NCBI GenBank assembly: GCA_038326655.1
Contig: JBBQKG010000007.1
Location: 46,650-110,649, forward strand
Source of the DNA: JBBQKG01 sp038326655
GTDB lineage: Bacteria; Actinomycetota; Thermoleophilia; Solirubrobacterales; JBBDJG01
DNA length: 64,000 bases
Direction: 5' to 3'
Shown here piece by piece: positions 24,284 through 33,523 of this stretch. The notes beneath the pieces are model-generated. The model worked only from the letters and a program-made list of their open reading frames with translations. It searched no databases and had not been told where the DNA came from. The first letter of the stretch is position 1, and the number at the start of each line of letters is the position of its first letter. Both the position numbers and the translations under genes were made by a program.

Positions 24284-25172
24284 TCAAGTCGCATCGGGCC
24301 GGACCGACGCCATCCGCTCGGCCCGGCGCTGCTGCCACACGGTCACGACCATCAGGGTGAGCGTCGCGAGGAAGATCAGGGTCGCCATGATGTTGACCTG
24401 CGGCGGGATCGCGACCCGCGCGGCGCCCCAGATGTAGAGCGGGAACGTCACGGTGCTGCCGGAGTTGAAGTTCGTGATCACGAAGTCGTCGATCGACAGC
24501 GCGAAGGCAAGCAGCGCGCCGGCGAGCACGCCCGGCGCGATCAGCGGCAGCGTCACCCTCGTGAACGTGGCCCACGCGTTCGCCCCGAGATCTTGGGCTG
24601 CCTCCTCGATGTGCCGGTCGAAGCCGATCAGGCGTGAGCGCACGACCACCACCACGAAGCTGATGCAGAACATCACGTGCGCGATCAGGATCGTCGTAAA
24701 GCCGGTCGCGAAGCCGACCGTGAGGAACAGCGACAGGAGCGAGGCGCCGAGCACGATCTCCGGGGACGCCATCGGCAGGAAGACGAAGAAGTTCGCGAGC
24801 TGACGCCCGCGGAACTGGTAGCGCACGAGCCCGATCGCCATCAGCGTCCCGAGGATCGTGGCGATGATGGTCGCGACCGGCCGCGATCTCGAGGCTCGTC
24901 TTCATCGCGTCCGTGAGCCCCGAGATCGCGAAGGGATGCTCCCAGTGGCGCAGCGTGAATCCGTGCCAGGTGAAGTTGAACCGGCTGCGCGTGTCGTTGA
25001 ACGAGAAGAGGATGATCACCGCGATCGGCGCGAGCAGGTAGAGCAGCGCGATCGCTGCGTACAGGTTCAGGAGGTGGTCGAGCACCCACCGCCCGAATGC
25101 GAGCAGCCGGGGGTGCGAGACCGGGCGGAGCGGCATCCGGATCCTGTCTGCCGCCTCGGTGCGCGCGGTCAC
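24284..25172 (-). pseudogene. potC: Polyamine ABC permease PotC-like, disrupted by one-base frameshift
   Basis: Inner-membrane permease of a spermidine/putrescine importer. The first ~90 residues (MTARTEAADRIRMPLRP... to AMKTSLEIAA) are in one frame. The rest, from TIIATILGTLMAIGLVRYQF to the end, is in the next frame and carries the permease EAA loop (EEAAQDLGANAWATFTRVTLPLIAPG). Removing one base from the G/C run at about 24875-24885 would rejoin the frames and give a normal ~295-residue permease. This is either a recent inactivating mutation or a sequencing error. The GTG start overlaps the potB stop by 4 bases. Confidence 0.85.
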
Positions 25173-26038
25173 TTCGCCTCCGCCGCCTCGACGCCCAGCA
25201 AAGCCTCGCTCCCCGCGATACGGACCCAGGCGACCACCAACAACAGGATCGCGGCCATCAGGATGAACGACAGGGCGGCCGCGGTCGGATAGTCGGTGAT
25301 CACGAGGAAGCGGCTCTGGATCACGTTGCCGATCATGTACTGGCGGGAGGTTCCCAGCAGCTGCGCGTTGATGAAGTCTCCGGCCGCCGGGATGAACGTC
25401 AGCAGCGATCCCGCGACGATGCCGGGCAGCGCCAGCGGCAGCGTGACCCGCATGAATGCCTTACGCCGGTTCGCGTAGAGGTCGGAGGCCGCCTCCAGCA
25501 TGCCCTTGTCGAGCCGCTCGAGCGTCGCGTAGAGCGGCAGGATCATGAACGCCAGGAAGTTGTAGGTGATGCCCGCAATCACGGCGCCCGTGGTCGCGAG
25601 CACGCGGCCGTCCTGCGGGACCACACCGAGGAACTGCAGCACGTTCACGGCAGGGCTCGAGTCGTCCAGGATCGTCTCCCAGGCGAGCGTCCGCACCAGG
25701 TAGGTGGTGAGCGACGGCAGGATCACGAGCAGCAGCAGGGCGTTGCGCCAGCGCCCTCCGCGCGTTGCGATCGCGTACGCGAGCGGGAAGCCGATCAGCA
25801 GCGCCAGCAGCGTCGCCACGAACGCGTACCAGAACGAGCGAAACAGCTGCTCGTGGTAGCTCGAGATCGCGTCCGTGAAGTTCGAGAATGCCCAGTCGAA
25901 GTGGTAGCCGGCATAGATGTCGCCGTGCTCGAGGGCGACCCTTCCCATGTAGTACAGGGGCAGCGCGAAGAAGAACAGCAACCACAGCAGCCCCGGCGCG
26001 AGGAGCAGATACGGAACCGCGCGACGCCGGAGCGGCAA
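25169..26038 (-). CDS. potB: Polyamine ABC transporter permease PotB-like
   Basis: Permease of the binding-protein-dependent type, 289 residues, about six membrane helices beginning with YLLLAPGLLWLLFFFALPLYY. The cytoplasmic EAA loop is LEAASDLYANRRKAFMRVTLPLALPG, which contacts the ATPase. Start is TTG, overlapping the end of potD by about one base (TAAATTG). Gene order potA-potD-potB-potC is unusual only in having the binding protein second. Frame and motifs are intact, unlike its neighbours. Confidence 0.92.
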   Translation of the reverse strand: MPLRRRAVPYLLLAPGLLWLLFFFALPLYYMGRVALEHGDIYAGYHFDWAFSNFTDAISSYHEQLFRSFWYAFVATLLALLIGFPLAYAIATRGGRWRNALLLLVILPSLTTYLVRTLAWETILDDSSPAVNVLQFLGVVPQDGRVLATTGAVIAGITYNFLAFMILPLYATLERLDKGMLEAASDLYANRRKAFMRVTLPLALPGIVAGSLLTFIPAAGDFINAQLLGTSRQYMIGNVIQSRFLVITDYPTAAALSFILMAAILLLVVAWVRIAGSEALLGVEAAEAK

Positions 26039-26039
26039 T

Positions 26040-26969
26040 TTAGGCCCCTATGACCTGCTCGAAGCGGCTGTCGAGCTCCTGCTCTTCCTTCGGCGTGAGC
26101 TTTTTGAAGATGTGCGCGTTCTCGAGCAGCTTGTCAGAGGGAAAGATGAGCTCGTTCTCCGCCAGCTTCGGGTTCTCTTTCTGAAGAACCTCCTTGACGC
26201 CCTTGACAGGCGTCACGTAGTTGACGGCCTTGGCGATCTTCGCCTGCACCTCGGGGTCGTAGACGTAGTTCATCATCAGCTCGGCGGTGTACGCGTGCGG
26301 CGCCCCGACTGGGATCTGCATGTTGTCCGACGACAGCGTGAAACCCTCCGGGGGAAAGAAGAAGCGGATGTTCGGGTCGTCGGCCTGCAATTGCACGGCG
26401 TCTCCCGACCACCCGTAGATCAGCCAGGTGTCGCCCCTGGTGATTTCCTTGGTGTAGTCGTTGCCGGTGAAGCGGCGGATCTGTCCGTCCCGGTTCGCCT
26501 TATCGATCTTGTCGAGCGCGGCGTTGATGTCCTCCGTCGTCGCCTTGGAGGGGTCCTTGCCCATCCCGAGCATCGTGAGGCCCACCGTGTCGCGCGACTC
26601 CGTGAGCATCGTGACCTTGCCCTTGAGCTTCGGGTCGAAGATGTCGTTCACGCTCATCGGCTCCGCGATCTTGTCCTTTCGGTAGATCAAGCCGGCGAAG
26701 ATGCCCTGCCACGGCGCCGAGTAGTCGCGCGTCAGGTCGAAGTCGGCCTTCCTGAAAGCGGGCAACAGGTTCTTCTGGATGTTGGGCAGCACGGACTTGT
26801 CGAGCTTTTGGACGTAGCCGAGGCGAATCATGCGGCCCGCCATCCAGTCGGTGACCGCCCACAGGTCGCGGCCACCGGAAGATCCGCGTGCGAGCTGCTG
26901 ATGGACCTTGCCGAAGAACTCGACGTTGTCGTTGATCTCCTCCGTGTACTTGACCTTCGTGCCGGCGGA
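26040..26969 (-). pseudogene. potD: Polyamine-binding protein PotD-like, N-terminus missing
   Basis: Periplasmic/lipoprotein substrate-binding subunit. Recognisable segments are TKVKYTEEINDN, LWAVTDWMAGRMIRLGYVQKLD, SAPWQGIFAGLIYRKD, and YGWSGDAVQLQ near the ligand pocket. The frame is open for about 309 codons but is closed by a TGA at 26970-26972 and has no signal peptide; the first ATG (26843) is well inside the conserved fold. About 60-90 N-terminal residues, including the export signal, are missing, and the sequence joins directly to the 3' end of potA. A deletion, real or from assembly, best explains it. Confidence 0.8.
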
Positions 26970-28074
26970 TCACGTGCATGTGCTGGGGCGCCCAGGCGAG
27001 CCGCACCCGCGCCCCCGCCCCGGGCAGGCGCTGGCGCTGCGCCTCGTCGACGTTGGGCACCAGCGCCGTGAGCGTCGTCTCGCCGGGAAGCCGGACGACC
27101 ATCTGTGTCGCGGTGCCGAGATACACGGAGGCCTCGATCAGGCCCTCGACACTGGGCCGGTCCGAGGGCCGCGGGTCCTCGAGGCGCGAGAGCTCGAGCT
27201 TCTCTGGTCGCACGACCGCGTGGCAGCGATCGCCCGCCCGCAGGCCGTCCGGCGAGGCCGGCACGGTGACACCGGCGTCCAGCCGCAGCTCTCCGGCGCC
27301 GGCGACCCTGCCCGGCATCAGGTTCGAGACTCCGATGAACCCGGCCACGAACTCGGTCCCCGGCCGGTCGTAGACCGCCGCGGGCGAGTCGACCTGCTCC
27401 ACGACGCCATGGTTCATGACCGCGATGCGATCCGACATCGTGAGCGCCTCTTCCTGGTCGTGCGTGACGTAGATGAACGTGATGCCGACGTCGCGCTGGA
27501 TGTTCTTGAGCTCGATCTGGAGTTCCTTGCGGAGCTTCAGGTCGAGCGCGCCGAGGGGCTCGTCCAGGAGCAGCACGGTCGGGAGGTTGATCAGGGCGCG
27601 CGCGAGCGCGACTCGCTGCTGCTGGCCTCCGGACAGCTGGCGCGGCTTGCGCTTGGACTCGGGCGTGAGGCCGACGCGGTCGAGCTCGGCGGCGACGCGG
27701 CGGGTCACCTCATCCCTGGCGACGCGCTTGCGGCGCAGGCCGAAGGCGACGTTCTCCTCCACGCTGAGGTGCGGGAAGAGCGCGTAGCTCTGGAAGACCG
27801 TGTTGGTCGGCCGCTTGAAGGGAGGCAGATCGACGACGTCGACGCCGTCGATCAGGATGCGGCCGTCGCTCGGGCGCTCGAAGCCGGCGACCATCCGCAG
27901 CGTCGTCGTCTTGCCGCAGCCGCTCGGCCCGAGCAGCGTGAAGAACTCGCCCCGCGCGACCGACAGATCGATCGCGCGGACCGCGGTGAAGTCCCCGAAG
28001 CGCTTCGTGACCCCGTCGAGCTCCACGCTCGGGTCGAGCGCGGGATCACGGGCACCGACGTTCGCGGCGGTCAC
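26968..28074 (-). CDS. potA: Polyamine ABC transporter ATP-binding protein PotA-like (3' end fused to potD remnant)
   Basis: ATPase that energises the Pot importer. Walker A LLGPSGCGKTTTLR, Q-loop TVFQSYALFPH, signature RQLSGGQQQRVALARAL, Walker B VLLLDEPLGALD, H-loop YVTHDQEEAL, then a C-terminal TOBE domain ending near WAPQHMHVIRR. Homology stops at about residue 369; the open frame runs on to 26500 but that part is potD sequence in the wrong frame. The expected stop codon appears lost in the same event that removed the potD start. Start is GTG at 28074, divergent from the aminotransferase gene. Confidence 0.9.
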
Positions 28075-28234
28075 TCTCTCCTCTTTCTCACTGGCACCTG
28101 CGTGCTCGGAAACTTACCTCCCCCCCGGAAAGGCTAACCCGATGGCCTTCCCGGTACCGCATATGGTTTGTATCGTTAGCCGTACAGGCTAGTCTTTCGT
28201 CCGTATCGGCGAAGTGCCGTGGAGAGGAGCCGAG

Positions 28235-29638
28235 ATGGCGGGAAAAGTAGGCGTCGAAGAAGCCACACCACGTTCTGCCGCAGCCCAGAGCAACTGGCAG
28301 GAGCTGGCCAAACGTCACCTCTGGATGCACTTCACGCGCATGGGTGCCTATGCGGACCACGAGGTCCCGGTGCTCGTGCGTGGCGAGGGCTGTTATGTCT
28401 GGGACGAGCACGGCAAGCGGTATCTCGACGGTCTTTCGGCGCTCTTCTGCGTCAACGCGGGCCACGGGCGCGCCGAGCTCGGCGAGGCCGCCGCGGCCCA
28501 GGCCAAGGAGCTCGGCTTCTACACGACCTGGAGCTACGCGCATCCGCGCGCGATCGAGCTCGCGGCGCGGATCGCCGGGCTCGCGCCGTATGACCTCAAC
28601 CGTGTCTTCTTCACGTCGGGCGGCTCCGAGGCAGTCGAGTCCGCCTGGAAGCTGGCCCGCAACTACCATCGCCTGCGCGGCGACGGCCAGCGCATCAAGC
28701 TGATCGCGCGGGAGCTCGCCTACCACGGCACGTCGCTGGGCGCCCTGGCGGCGACCGGGCTGACGGGGCTGCGGGCCCCGTTCGAGCCGCTCACGCCGGG
28801 CGGGTGCCACGTCCCGAACACCAACAGCTACCGCTGGCCCGCTGAGCGCGACCCGCTCTGGGCCGCCGACGCGATCGAGGAGCGGATCCAGTTCGAGGGG
28901 CCCGAGACGGTCGCCGCCGTGATGCTCGAGCCGGTGCAGAACGCCGGCGGGTGCTTCGTTCCGCAGGACGGCTACTTCGAGCGCGTGCGCGAAATCTGCG
29001 ACCGGCATGGCGTGCTGCTGATCTCGGATGAGGTGATCTGCTCCTGGGGCCGGCTCGGGCACTGGTTCGGCTGCGAGCGCTTCGGCTACCGCCCGGACAT
29101 GATCACGACCGCGAAAGGGCTCACGTCGGCATACGCCCCGATGGGCGCCGTGATCGTCTCGGACCGTGTTGCCGCGCCGTTCATGGAGGGAACCACGATG
29201 TTCGCGCACGGCTTCACGTTCGGCGGTCATCCGATCGCGGCCGCGATCGCGCTCGCCAACCTCGACATCTTCGAGCGCGAGGACCTCTGCGGCCACGTGC
29301 GCGCCAAGGAGGGCGAGTTCCGGGCCCGCCTCGACGGGCTCCGCGACCTGCCGATCGTCGGCGACGTGCGCGGGTCGGGCTTCTTCCACGCGATCGAGCT
29401 CGTCAAGGACCGTGACACCAAGGAGTCCTTCAGCCACGAGGAGGCCGAGCTGCTGCTGCGCGGCTTCCTGTCGGGCGAGCTCTACCGCCAGGGCCTGATC
29501 TGCCGGGCCGATGACCGCGGCGACCCGGTCGTGCAGCTCGCGCCGCCGCTGATCGCCGACACCGAGCAGTTCGACGAGATCGAGGCGATCCTGCGCTCCG
29601 CGCTCACGCAGGCCTGGGACCGCATCGTCGCCTCTTGA
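28235..29638 (+). CDS. Class III aminotransferase, probable polyamine/omega-amino acid:pyruvate type
   Basis: PLP enzyme moving the terminal amino group of putrescine or a related amine to pyruvate. Family features are FTSGGSEAVESAWKLARNYH, AYHGTSLGALA, LLISDEVICSWGRLGHWFG (Asp binding PLP) and the Schiff-base lysine in ITTAKGLTSAYAPMGAV. Length is 467 from the ATG at 28235, which follows a GAGAGGAG box; an ATG at 28214 is less well placed. Divergent potA and the downstream alanine and aldehyde dehydrogenases support the polyamine assignment. Confidence 0.9.
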   Translation: MAGKVGVEEATPRSAAAQSNWQELAKRHLWMHFTRMGAYADHEVPVLVRGEGCYVWDEHGKRYLDGLSALFCVNAGHGRAELGEAAAAQAKELGFYTTWSYAHPRAIELAARIAGLAPYDLNRVFFTSGGSEAVESAWKLARNYHRLRGDGQRIKLIARELAYHGTSLGALAATGLTGLRAPFEPLTPGGCHVPNTNSYRWPAERDPLWAADAIEERIQFEGPETVAAVMLEPVQNAGGCFVPQDGYFERVREICDRHGVLLISDEVICSWGRLGHWFGCERFGYRPDMITTAKGLTSAYAPMGAVIVSDRVAAPFMEGTTMFAHGFTFGGHPIAAAIALANLDIFEREDLCGHVRAKEGEFRARLDGLRDLPIVGDVRGSGFFHAIELVKDRDTKESFSHEEAELLLRGFLSGELYRQGLICRADDRGDPVVQLAPPLIADTEQFDEIEAILRSALTQAWDRIVAS

Positions 29639-29648
29639 GGAACCCGCG

Positions 29649-31214
29649 ATGAACGTGTTGAACCTGAAGGCGCTGCTCGACGAGACGGGCCTCGAGCTGA
29701 TCACCGGCCAGAGCGCCGTGGAGGCGCCGATCCGCTGGGTGCACATCAGCGAGCTGATCGACCCGACCCCGTGGCTGTCGGGCGGCGAGCTGCTGCTCAC
29801 GACCGGCATGCAGCTCGACGACGAGGCGCAACAGCGCACCTACGTCCAGCGGCTCGTGCAGCACAGCATCGGGGGGCTGGGCTTTGCGACCGGGTTCGGG
29901 CACGAGCGGGTCCCGGAGGCGATCCTGGCGGAGGCGGCGCTGCTCGACTTTCCGGTTTTCGAGGTGCCGTTCGAGATGCCGTTCATCGCGATCACCGAGA
30001 TGGCCTTCACACGGCTCGTCAACGAGCAGTACGCGCTGCTCCAGCGCGGCATCGCGGTGCAGCGGCGGCTCGAGCAACTGGTTCTCGACGACCGCGGCCT
30101 GGACGAGCTGACGCGCGCGCTGTCGGCCGCGATCGGTGGAAGCGTGGTGATGCTCGACGGCCGCGGCGAGCCCACTGCGACGGCGAATTTCCGTCGCCCG
30201 ATTCCTGCGCAGGCACTCGACGCGATCTGCGCGGAGGTCGTCGCCCGGAACGGGTCGGGGCCCGTGGCGCCCTTCGAGCCGTCGGCCGAGGCAGCCTCGG
30301 AAGTGTCCGGTCGCGCGCTCGTGCTGCCGCTCGCGCCCGAGGTGCGGGGAGCCCCGCAGGCGTGGCTGGTGGGCGTCCGCGACGGCGGCCCGCTCGGGGA
30401 GTTCGAACGGTTGATCTTGCAGCAGGGGGTAACGGTGGTGGCGCTCGAGTTGATGCGCCGGCGGGTGATGCGCGACACCGAGCGCAGGCTCGCCGGCGAC
30501 ATCCTCGCCGATGCTGTGGCGGGCGAGCTTCGAGACCACGAGCTCGAGGCACGACTGCGCCCGTTCGGCGTCGGTGTGAGGGCGGCGGTGCTGGTCTTCG
30601 GGCTCGAGGGCCCGGCGGGCGCCGAGGCCTCGCTCGAGCGGCTCATGTCCGAAGCCGGCGTCGGCGCACTAGTCGCCTGTCGCGAGGACAGGCTGTGCGC
30701 CGTCGTCGACGGAAGCGTGGGCGATCCGCTCGTGCTCGCAGCACGCACGCGTGACGTTCTGGCACAAGATCACGGGGACGTGCGGGTTGCCGCCAGCAGG
30801 GTCGCCCCCACGATCGCGCTGCGCTCGTCGTTCCACGAAGCCCGGTACGCGCTCGAGGTGGTCGCGTTCTCGAACGGCCGCGCGCCGGACGTGGCCTCGT
30901 GGCAAGACCTGGGCGCATTCCAGCTCCTGCTCTCGGTTCAGGACGACGAGGCATTGCGGCTCTTCTGCGACAGCGTGCTCGACCCGATCCAGGAAGGCGA
31001 GGGCGAGTACGGGGGCGAGCTGCTCAAGTCGCTGGAGGCGTTCCTCGAGCAGAACGGGCAGTGGGAGAAGGCCGCCCGAGAGCTCTTCTGCCACCGCCAC
31101 ACGCTGCGCTACCGGATCCGCCGCATCGAGCAGCTGACCGGGCGCGACCTGTCGAACGCCCGCGACCGGATCGAGTTCTGGCTGGCGCTCAAGGCAAGAG
31201 AGCTGGTGTCGTGA
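29649..31214 (+). CDS. PucR-family transcriptional regulator
   Basis: Regulator of 521 residues with an N-terminal PucR ligand-sensing domain (LLTTGMQLDDEAQQRTYVQRL, LLDFPVFEVP), a central GGDEF-like/spacer region, and a C-terminal PucR helix-turn-helix (NGQWEKAARELFCHRHTLRYRIRRIEQLTG). Members usually activate purine or amine catabolism in response to the substrate. It sits 10 bases after the aminotransferase and before three dehydrogenases, so it probably controls this cluster and maybe the divergent pot genes. Confidence 0.92.
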   Translation: MNVLNLKALLDETGLELITGQSAVEAPIRWVHISELIDPTPWLSGGELLLTTGMQLDDEAQQRTYVQRLVQHSIGGLGFATGFGHERVPEAILAEAALLDFPVFEVPFEMPFIAITEMAFTRLVNEQYALLQRGIAVQRRLEQLVLDDRGLDELTRALSAAIGGSVVMLDGRGEPTATANFRRPIPAQALDAICAEVVARNGSGPVAPFEPSAEAASEVSGRALVLPLAPEVRGAPQAWLVGVRDGGPLGEFERLILQQGVTVVALELMRRRVMRDTERRLAGDILADAVAGELRDHELEARLRPFGVGVRAAVLVFGLEGPAGAEASLERLMSEAGVGALVACREDRLCAVVDGSVGDPLVLAARTRDVLAQDHGDVRVAASRVAPTIALRSSFHEARYALEVVAFSNGRAPDVASWQDLGAFQLLLSVQDDEALRLFCDSVLDPIQEGEGEYGGELLKSLEAFLEQNGQWEKAARELFCHRHTLRYRIRRIEQLTGRDLSNARDRIEFWLALKARELVS

Positions 31215-31227
31215 GGAGGCGCGCGGC

Positions 31228-32349
31228 TTGACACGATCCGGGCTCGCGGTCGCGGTCCTGGGCGCGGGCGGCACGATCGCGCCCGCCGTGGTGCGCGACC
31301 TTGCGGAATCGGAGGAGGTGTCGTCGCTCGGCCTCCTCGACATCGACCCCGACCGCGCCCGCGCGGTCGCCGACCGGCATGGCCTCGGCAAGGCCACGGT
31401 GCACGAGGCCGACGCCCGCTCCGGGCTCGGCGACGTCCTCGAGAAATTCGACGTGCTCGTGAACGCGGCGAGCTACCGCGTGAATCTCGACGCGATGCGG
31501 GCATGCCTTTGGGGCGGCTGTCACTACATCGACCTCGGAGGCCTCTACTGGCAGACCGGCAAGCAGCTCGAGCTCGACGGCGAATTCCAGCGGGCCGGCC
31601 TGCTGGGGTTGCTCGGGATGGGGTCGAGCCCCGGCAAGACGAACGTGATGGCGGTCAGCGCCGTACGGGCGCTGGGCGAAGCGCCGCGCGTGCTGCACGT
31701 GATGGCCGCCGGGCGCGACCTCTCTCCGCCCAGGGGCGCCTCCTCGTTTCCCTACGCGCTGCGGACGCTCGTCGACGAGGCCACGATGCGGCCGGTCGTG
31801 GTCGAGCAGGGCGAGCAGACCGAGCTCGAGCCGCTCTCGGACGGCGGCGAGGTCGACTTCGGAGACCCAATCGGGCGCAGCCGGACGATCTTCACGCTGC
31901 ACTCCGAGCTGCGCACGTTTCCCGGCAACTTCCAATGTGCGCAGGCGAGCTTCAGGCTCTCGCTGCCGCCGGCGGTGCTGAAGGAACTGCGCCGCCTCGC
32001 GAGCGCCCCCGAAGACGAGGTCGAGGAACAGATAGAGGCTGCGGCCCGCGCCGCACTCCCCCCCTCCGCCAACACCGTCTCGACGCATGTCGTGGAAGCG
32101 GCGGCCAACGGCCGGAGCGTGCGGGTAAGGGCCGTCGCGCGGCCGCTCGAGCGCTGGAAGCTCGGCGGAGGGGTGGTCTCGACCGGGGCTCCCGCGGCGG
32201 CGGCCGTCCGGCTGCTTGCGCGTGGGTCGATCTCGGCGACCGGCGTCTCGGCGCCGGAGCGCTGTGTCGATCCCGACGACCTCTTCCCCGAGCTCGAGGC
32301 CCACGGGACCACCTTCGAGGTGACCGAGCACGAGGTGGTCGCCTCTTGA
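31228..32349 (+). CDS. Saccharopine-dehydrogenase-like NAD(P)-binding protein
   Basis: Rossmann-fold protein with AVLGAGGTIAPAVVRDL at the N-terminus and the saccharopine dehydrogenase inner motif LLGLLGMGSSPGKTNVMA. In this family the enzymes act at C-N bonds of amino acids such as saccharopine or carboxyspermidine; within a polyamine cluster the latter is worth considering. Start is TTG. The stop TGA overlaps the TTG of the alanine dehydrogenase gene (TTGA). Confidence 0.8.
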   Translation: MTRSGLAVAVLGAGGTIAPAVVRDLAESEEVSSLGLLDIDPDRARAVADRHGLGKATVHEADARSGLGDVLEKFDVLVNAASYRVNLDAMRACLWGGCHYIDLGGLYWQTGKQLELDGEFQRAGLLGLLGMGSSPGKTNVMAVSAVRALGEAPRVLHVMAAGRDLSPPRGASSFPYALRTLVDEATMRPVVVEQGEQTELEPLSDGGEVDFGDPIGRSRTIFTLHSELRTFPGNFQCAQASFRLSLPPAVLKELRRLASAPEDEVEEQIEAAARAALPPSANTVSTHVVEAAANGRSVRVRAVARPLERWKLGGGVVSTGAPAAAAVRLLARGSISATGVSAPERCVDPDDLFPELEAHGTTFEVTEHEVVAS

Positions 32350-33497
32350 AGGTCGGCGTCCCGACCGAGATCAAGGCCGACGAGTACCGCGTCGCGCTCA
32401 CGCCGATCGGCGCGCGCGAGCTAGCCGAGCACGGCCACGAGGTCGTAATCCAATCTGGCGCGGGCGAGGGAAGCGCGCTCCCCGACCCGGCATTCGCGGC
32501 CCAGGGAGCCCGCATCGCGCCCGACGCGGAATCGGTGTTCGCCGACGCCGAGCTGATCCTGAAGGTGAAGGAGCCTCAGCCGGCCGAGGTCGGCCTCCTG
32601 CGGCCGCACCACACGCTCTTCACCTACCTGCACCTGGCCGCCGACCCCCAGCTCTCGCGCGCGCTTTGCGAATCGGGCGCGACCTGCGTCGCCTACGAGA
32701 CCGTCGAGGACGACCGCGGCCGACTGCCACTGCTCGCGCCGATGAGCGAGATCGCCGGCAAGATCGCAACCCAGGCGGGGGCGTTCATGCTCGAGAAGCC
32801 GCTGGGCGGCCGGGGGATCCTGCTCGGCGGAGTGCCCGGCGTGCCCGCGGCGACGGTGATGATCATCGGCGGCGGCGTAGTCGGCATGAACGCCGCCTTC
32901 ATCGCGATCGGCATGGAGGCCGAGGTGTTCGTGTTCGACACCTCGATCGACCGCCTGCGCGATCTCGACATCGCGCTCAGCGGCCGTTGCTCGACGGTGT
33001 ACTCGTCGACGCTCGCGATCGAGGAGATGCTTCCCCGCGCGGACCTCGTGATCGGCGCGGTGTTGCTGCACGGCGCCCGGGCACCGCGCGTGATCAAGCG
33101 GACGCAGCTGCGCCTCATGAAGCCGGCCGCCGTGCTCGTGGACGTGTCGATCGACCAGGGCGGGTGCTTCGAGACCTCACGGCCCACCACGCACAGCCAC
33201 CCGACCTTCGAGGTGGACGGCGTCATCCACTACTGCGTCGCGAACATGCCCGGCGCGGTGCCGGTGACGTCGACCTACGCGCTGACGAATTCGACGTTGC
33301 CCTACGTGCTCGCGCTCGCCGACCAGGGCGTGCGCGAGGCGGCGGCGCGCGATCCCGGGTTGCGGCTCGGGGTCAACGTCGCCGGCGGCCGGATCACGAA
33401 CAGCGCAGTCGCGGCCAGCCTGGCGATGCCGCTCACGCCGCTCGAGGAGGCGCTCGACTCCGCCGCCGACGCACGCCAGGAAAGAGTTGCGAAATAG
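32346..33497 (+). CDS. ald: Alanine dehydrogenase
   Basis: NAD-dependent reversible oxidation of L-alanine to pyruvate and ammonia. The protein (383 residues) begins LKVGVPTEIKADEYRVALTP, has the substrate Lys/His region (LILKVKEPQ, FTYLHLAAD), the NAD motif MIIGGGVVGMNAAFIA and SIDQGGCFETSRPTTHSHPTF. Start is TTG overlapping the upstream stop by 4 bases. In the cluster it would recycle alanine produced by the pyruvate-dependent aminotransferase back to pyruvate. Confidence 0.94.
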   Translation: MKVGVPTEIKADEYRVALTPIGARELAEHGHEVVIQSGAGEGSALPDPAFAAQGARIAPDAESVFADAELILKVKEPQPAEVGLLRPHHTLFTYLHLAADPQLSRALCESGATCVAYETVEDDRGRLPLLAPMSEIAGKIATQAGAFMLEKPLGGRGILLGGVPGVPAATVMIIGGGVVGMNAAFIAIGMEAEVFVFDTSIDRLRDLDIALSGRCSTVYSSTLAIEEMLPRADLVIGAVLLHGARAPRVIKRTQLRLMKPAAVLVDVSIDQGGCFETSRPTTHSHPTFEVDGVIHYCVANMPGAVPVTSTYALTNSTLPYVLALADQGVREAAARDPGLRLGVNVAGGRITNSAVAASLAMPLTPLEEALDSAADARQERVAK

Positions 33498-33523
33498 TTT
33501 TGCCCAGACCCTGAGGAGGAGAC

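Noticed and set aside
26500..26967. C-terminal extension of PotA as a natural PotA-PotD fusion
   Set aside because: The extension is PotD coding sequence read in the wrong frame, so it is not a real fused protein.
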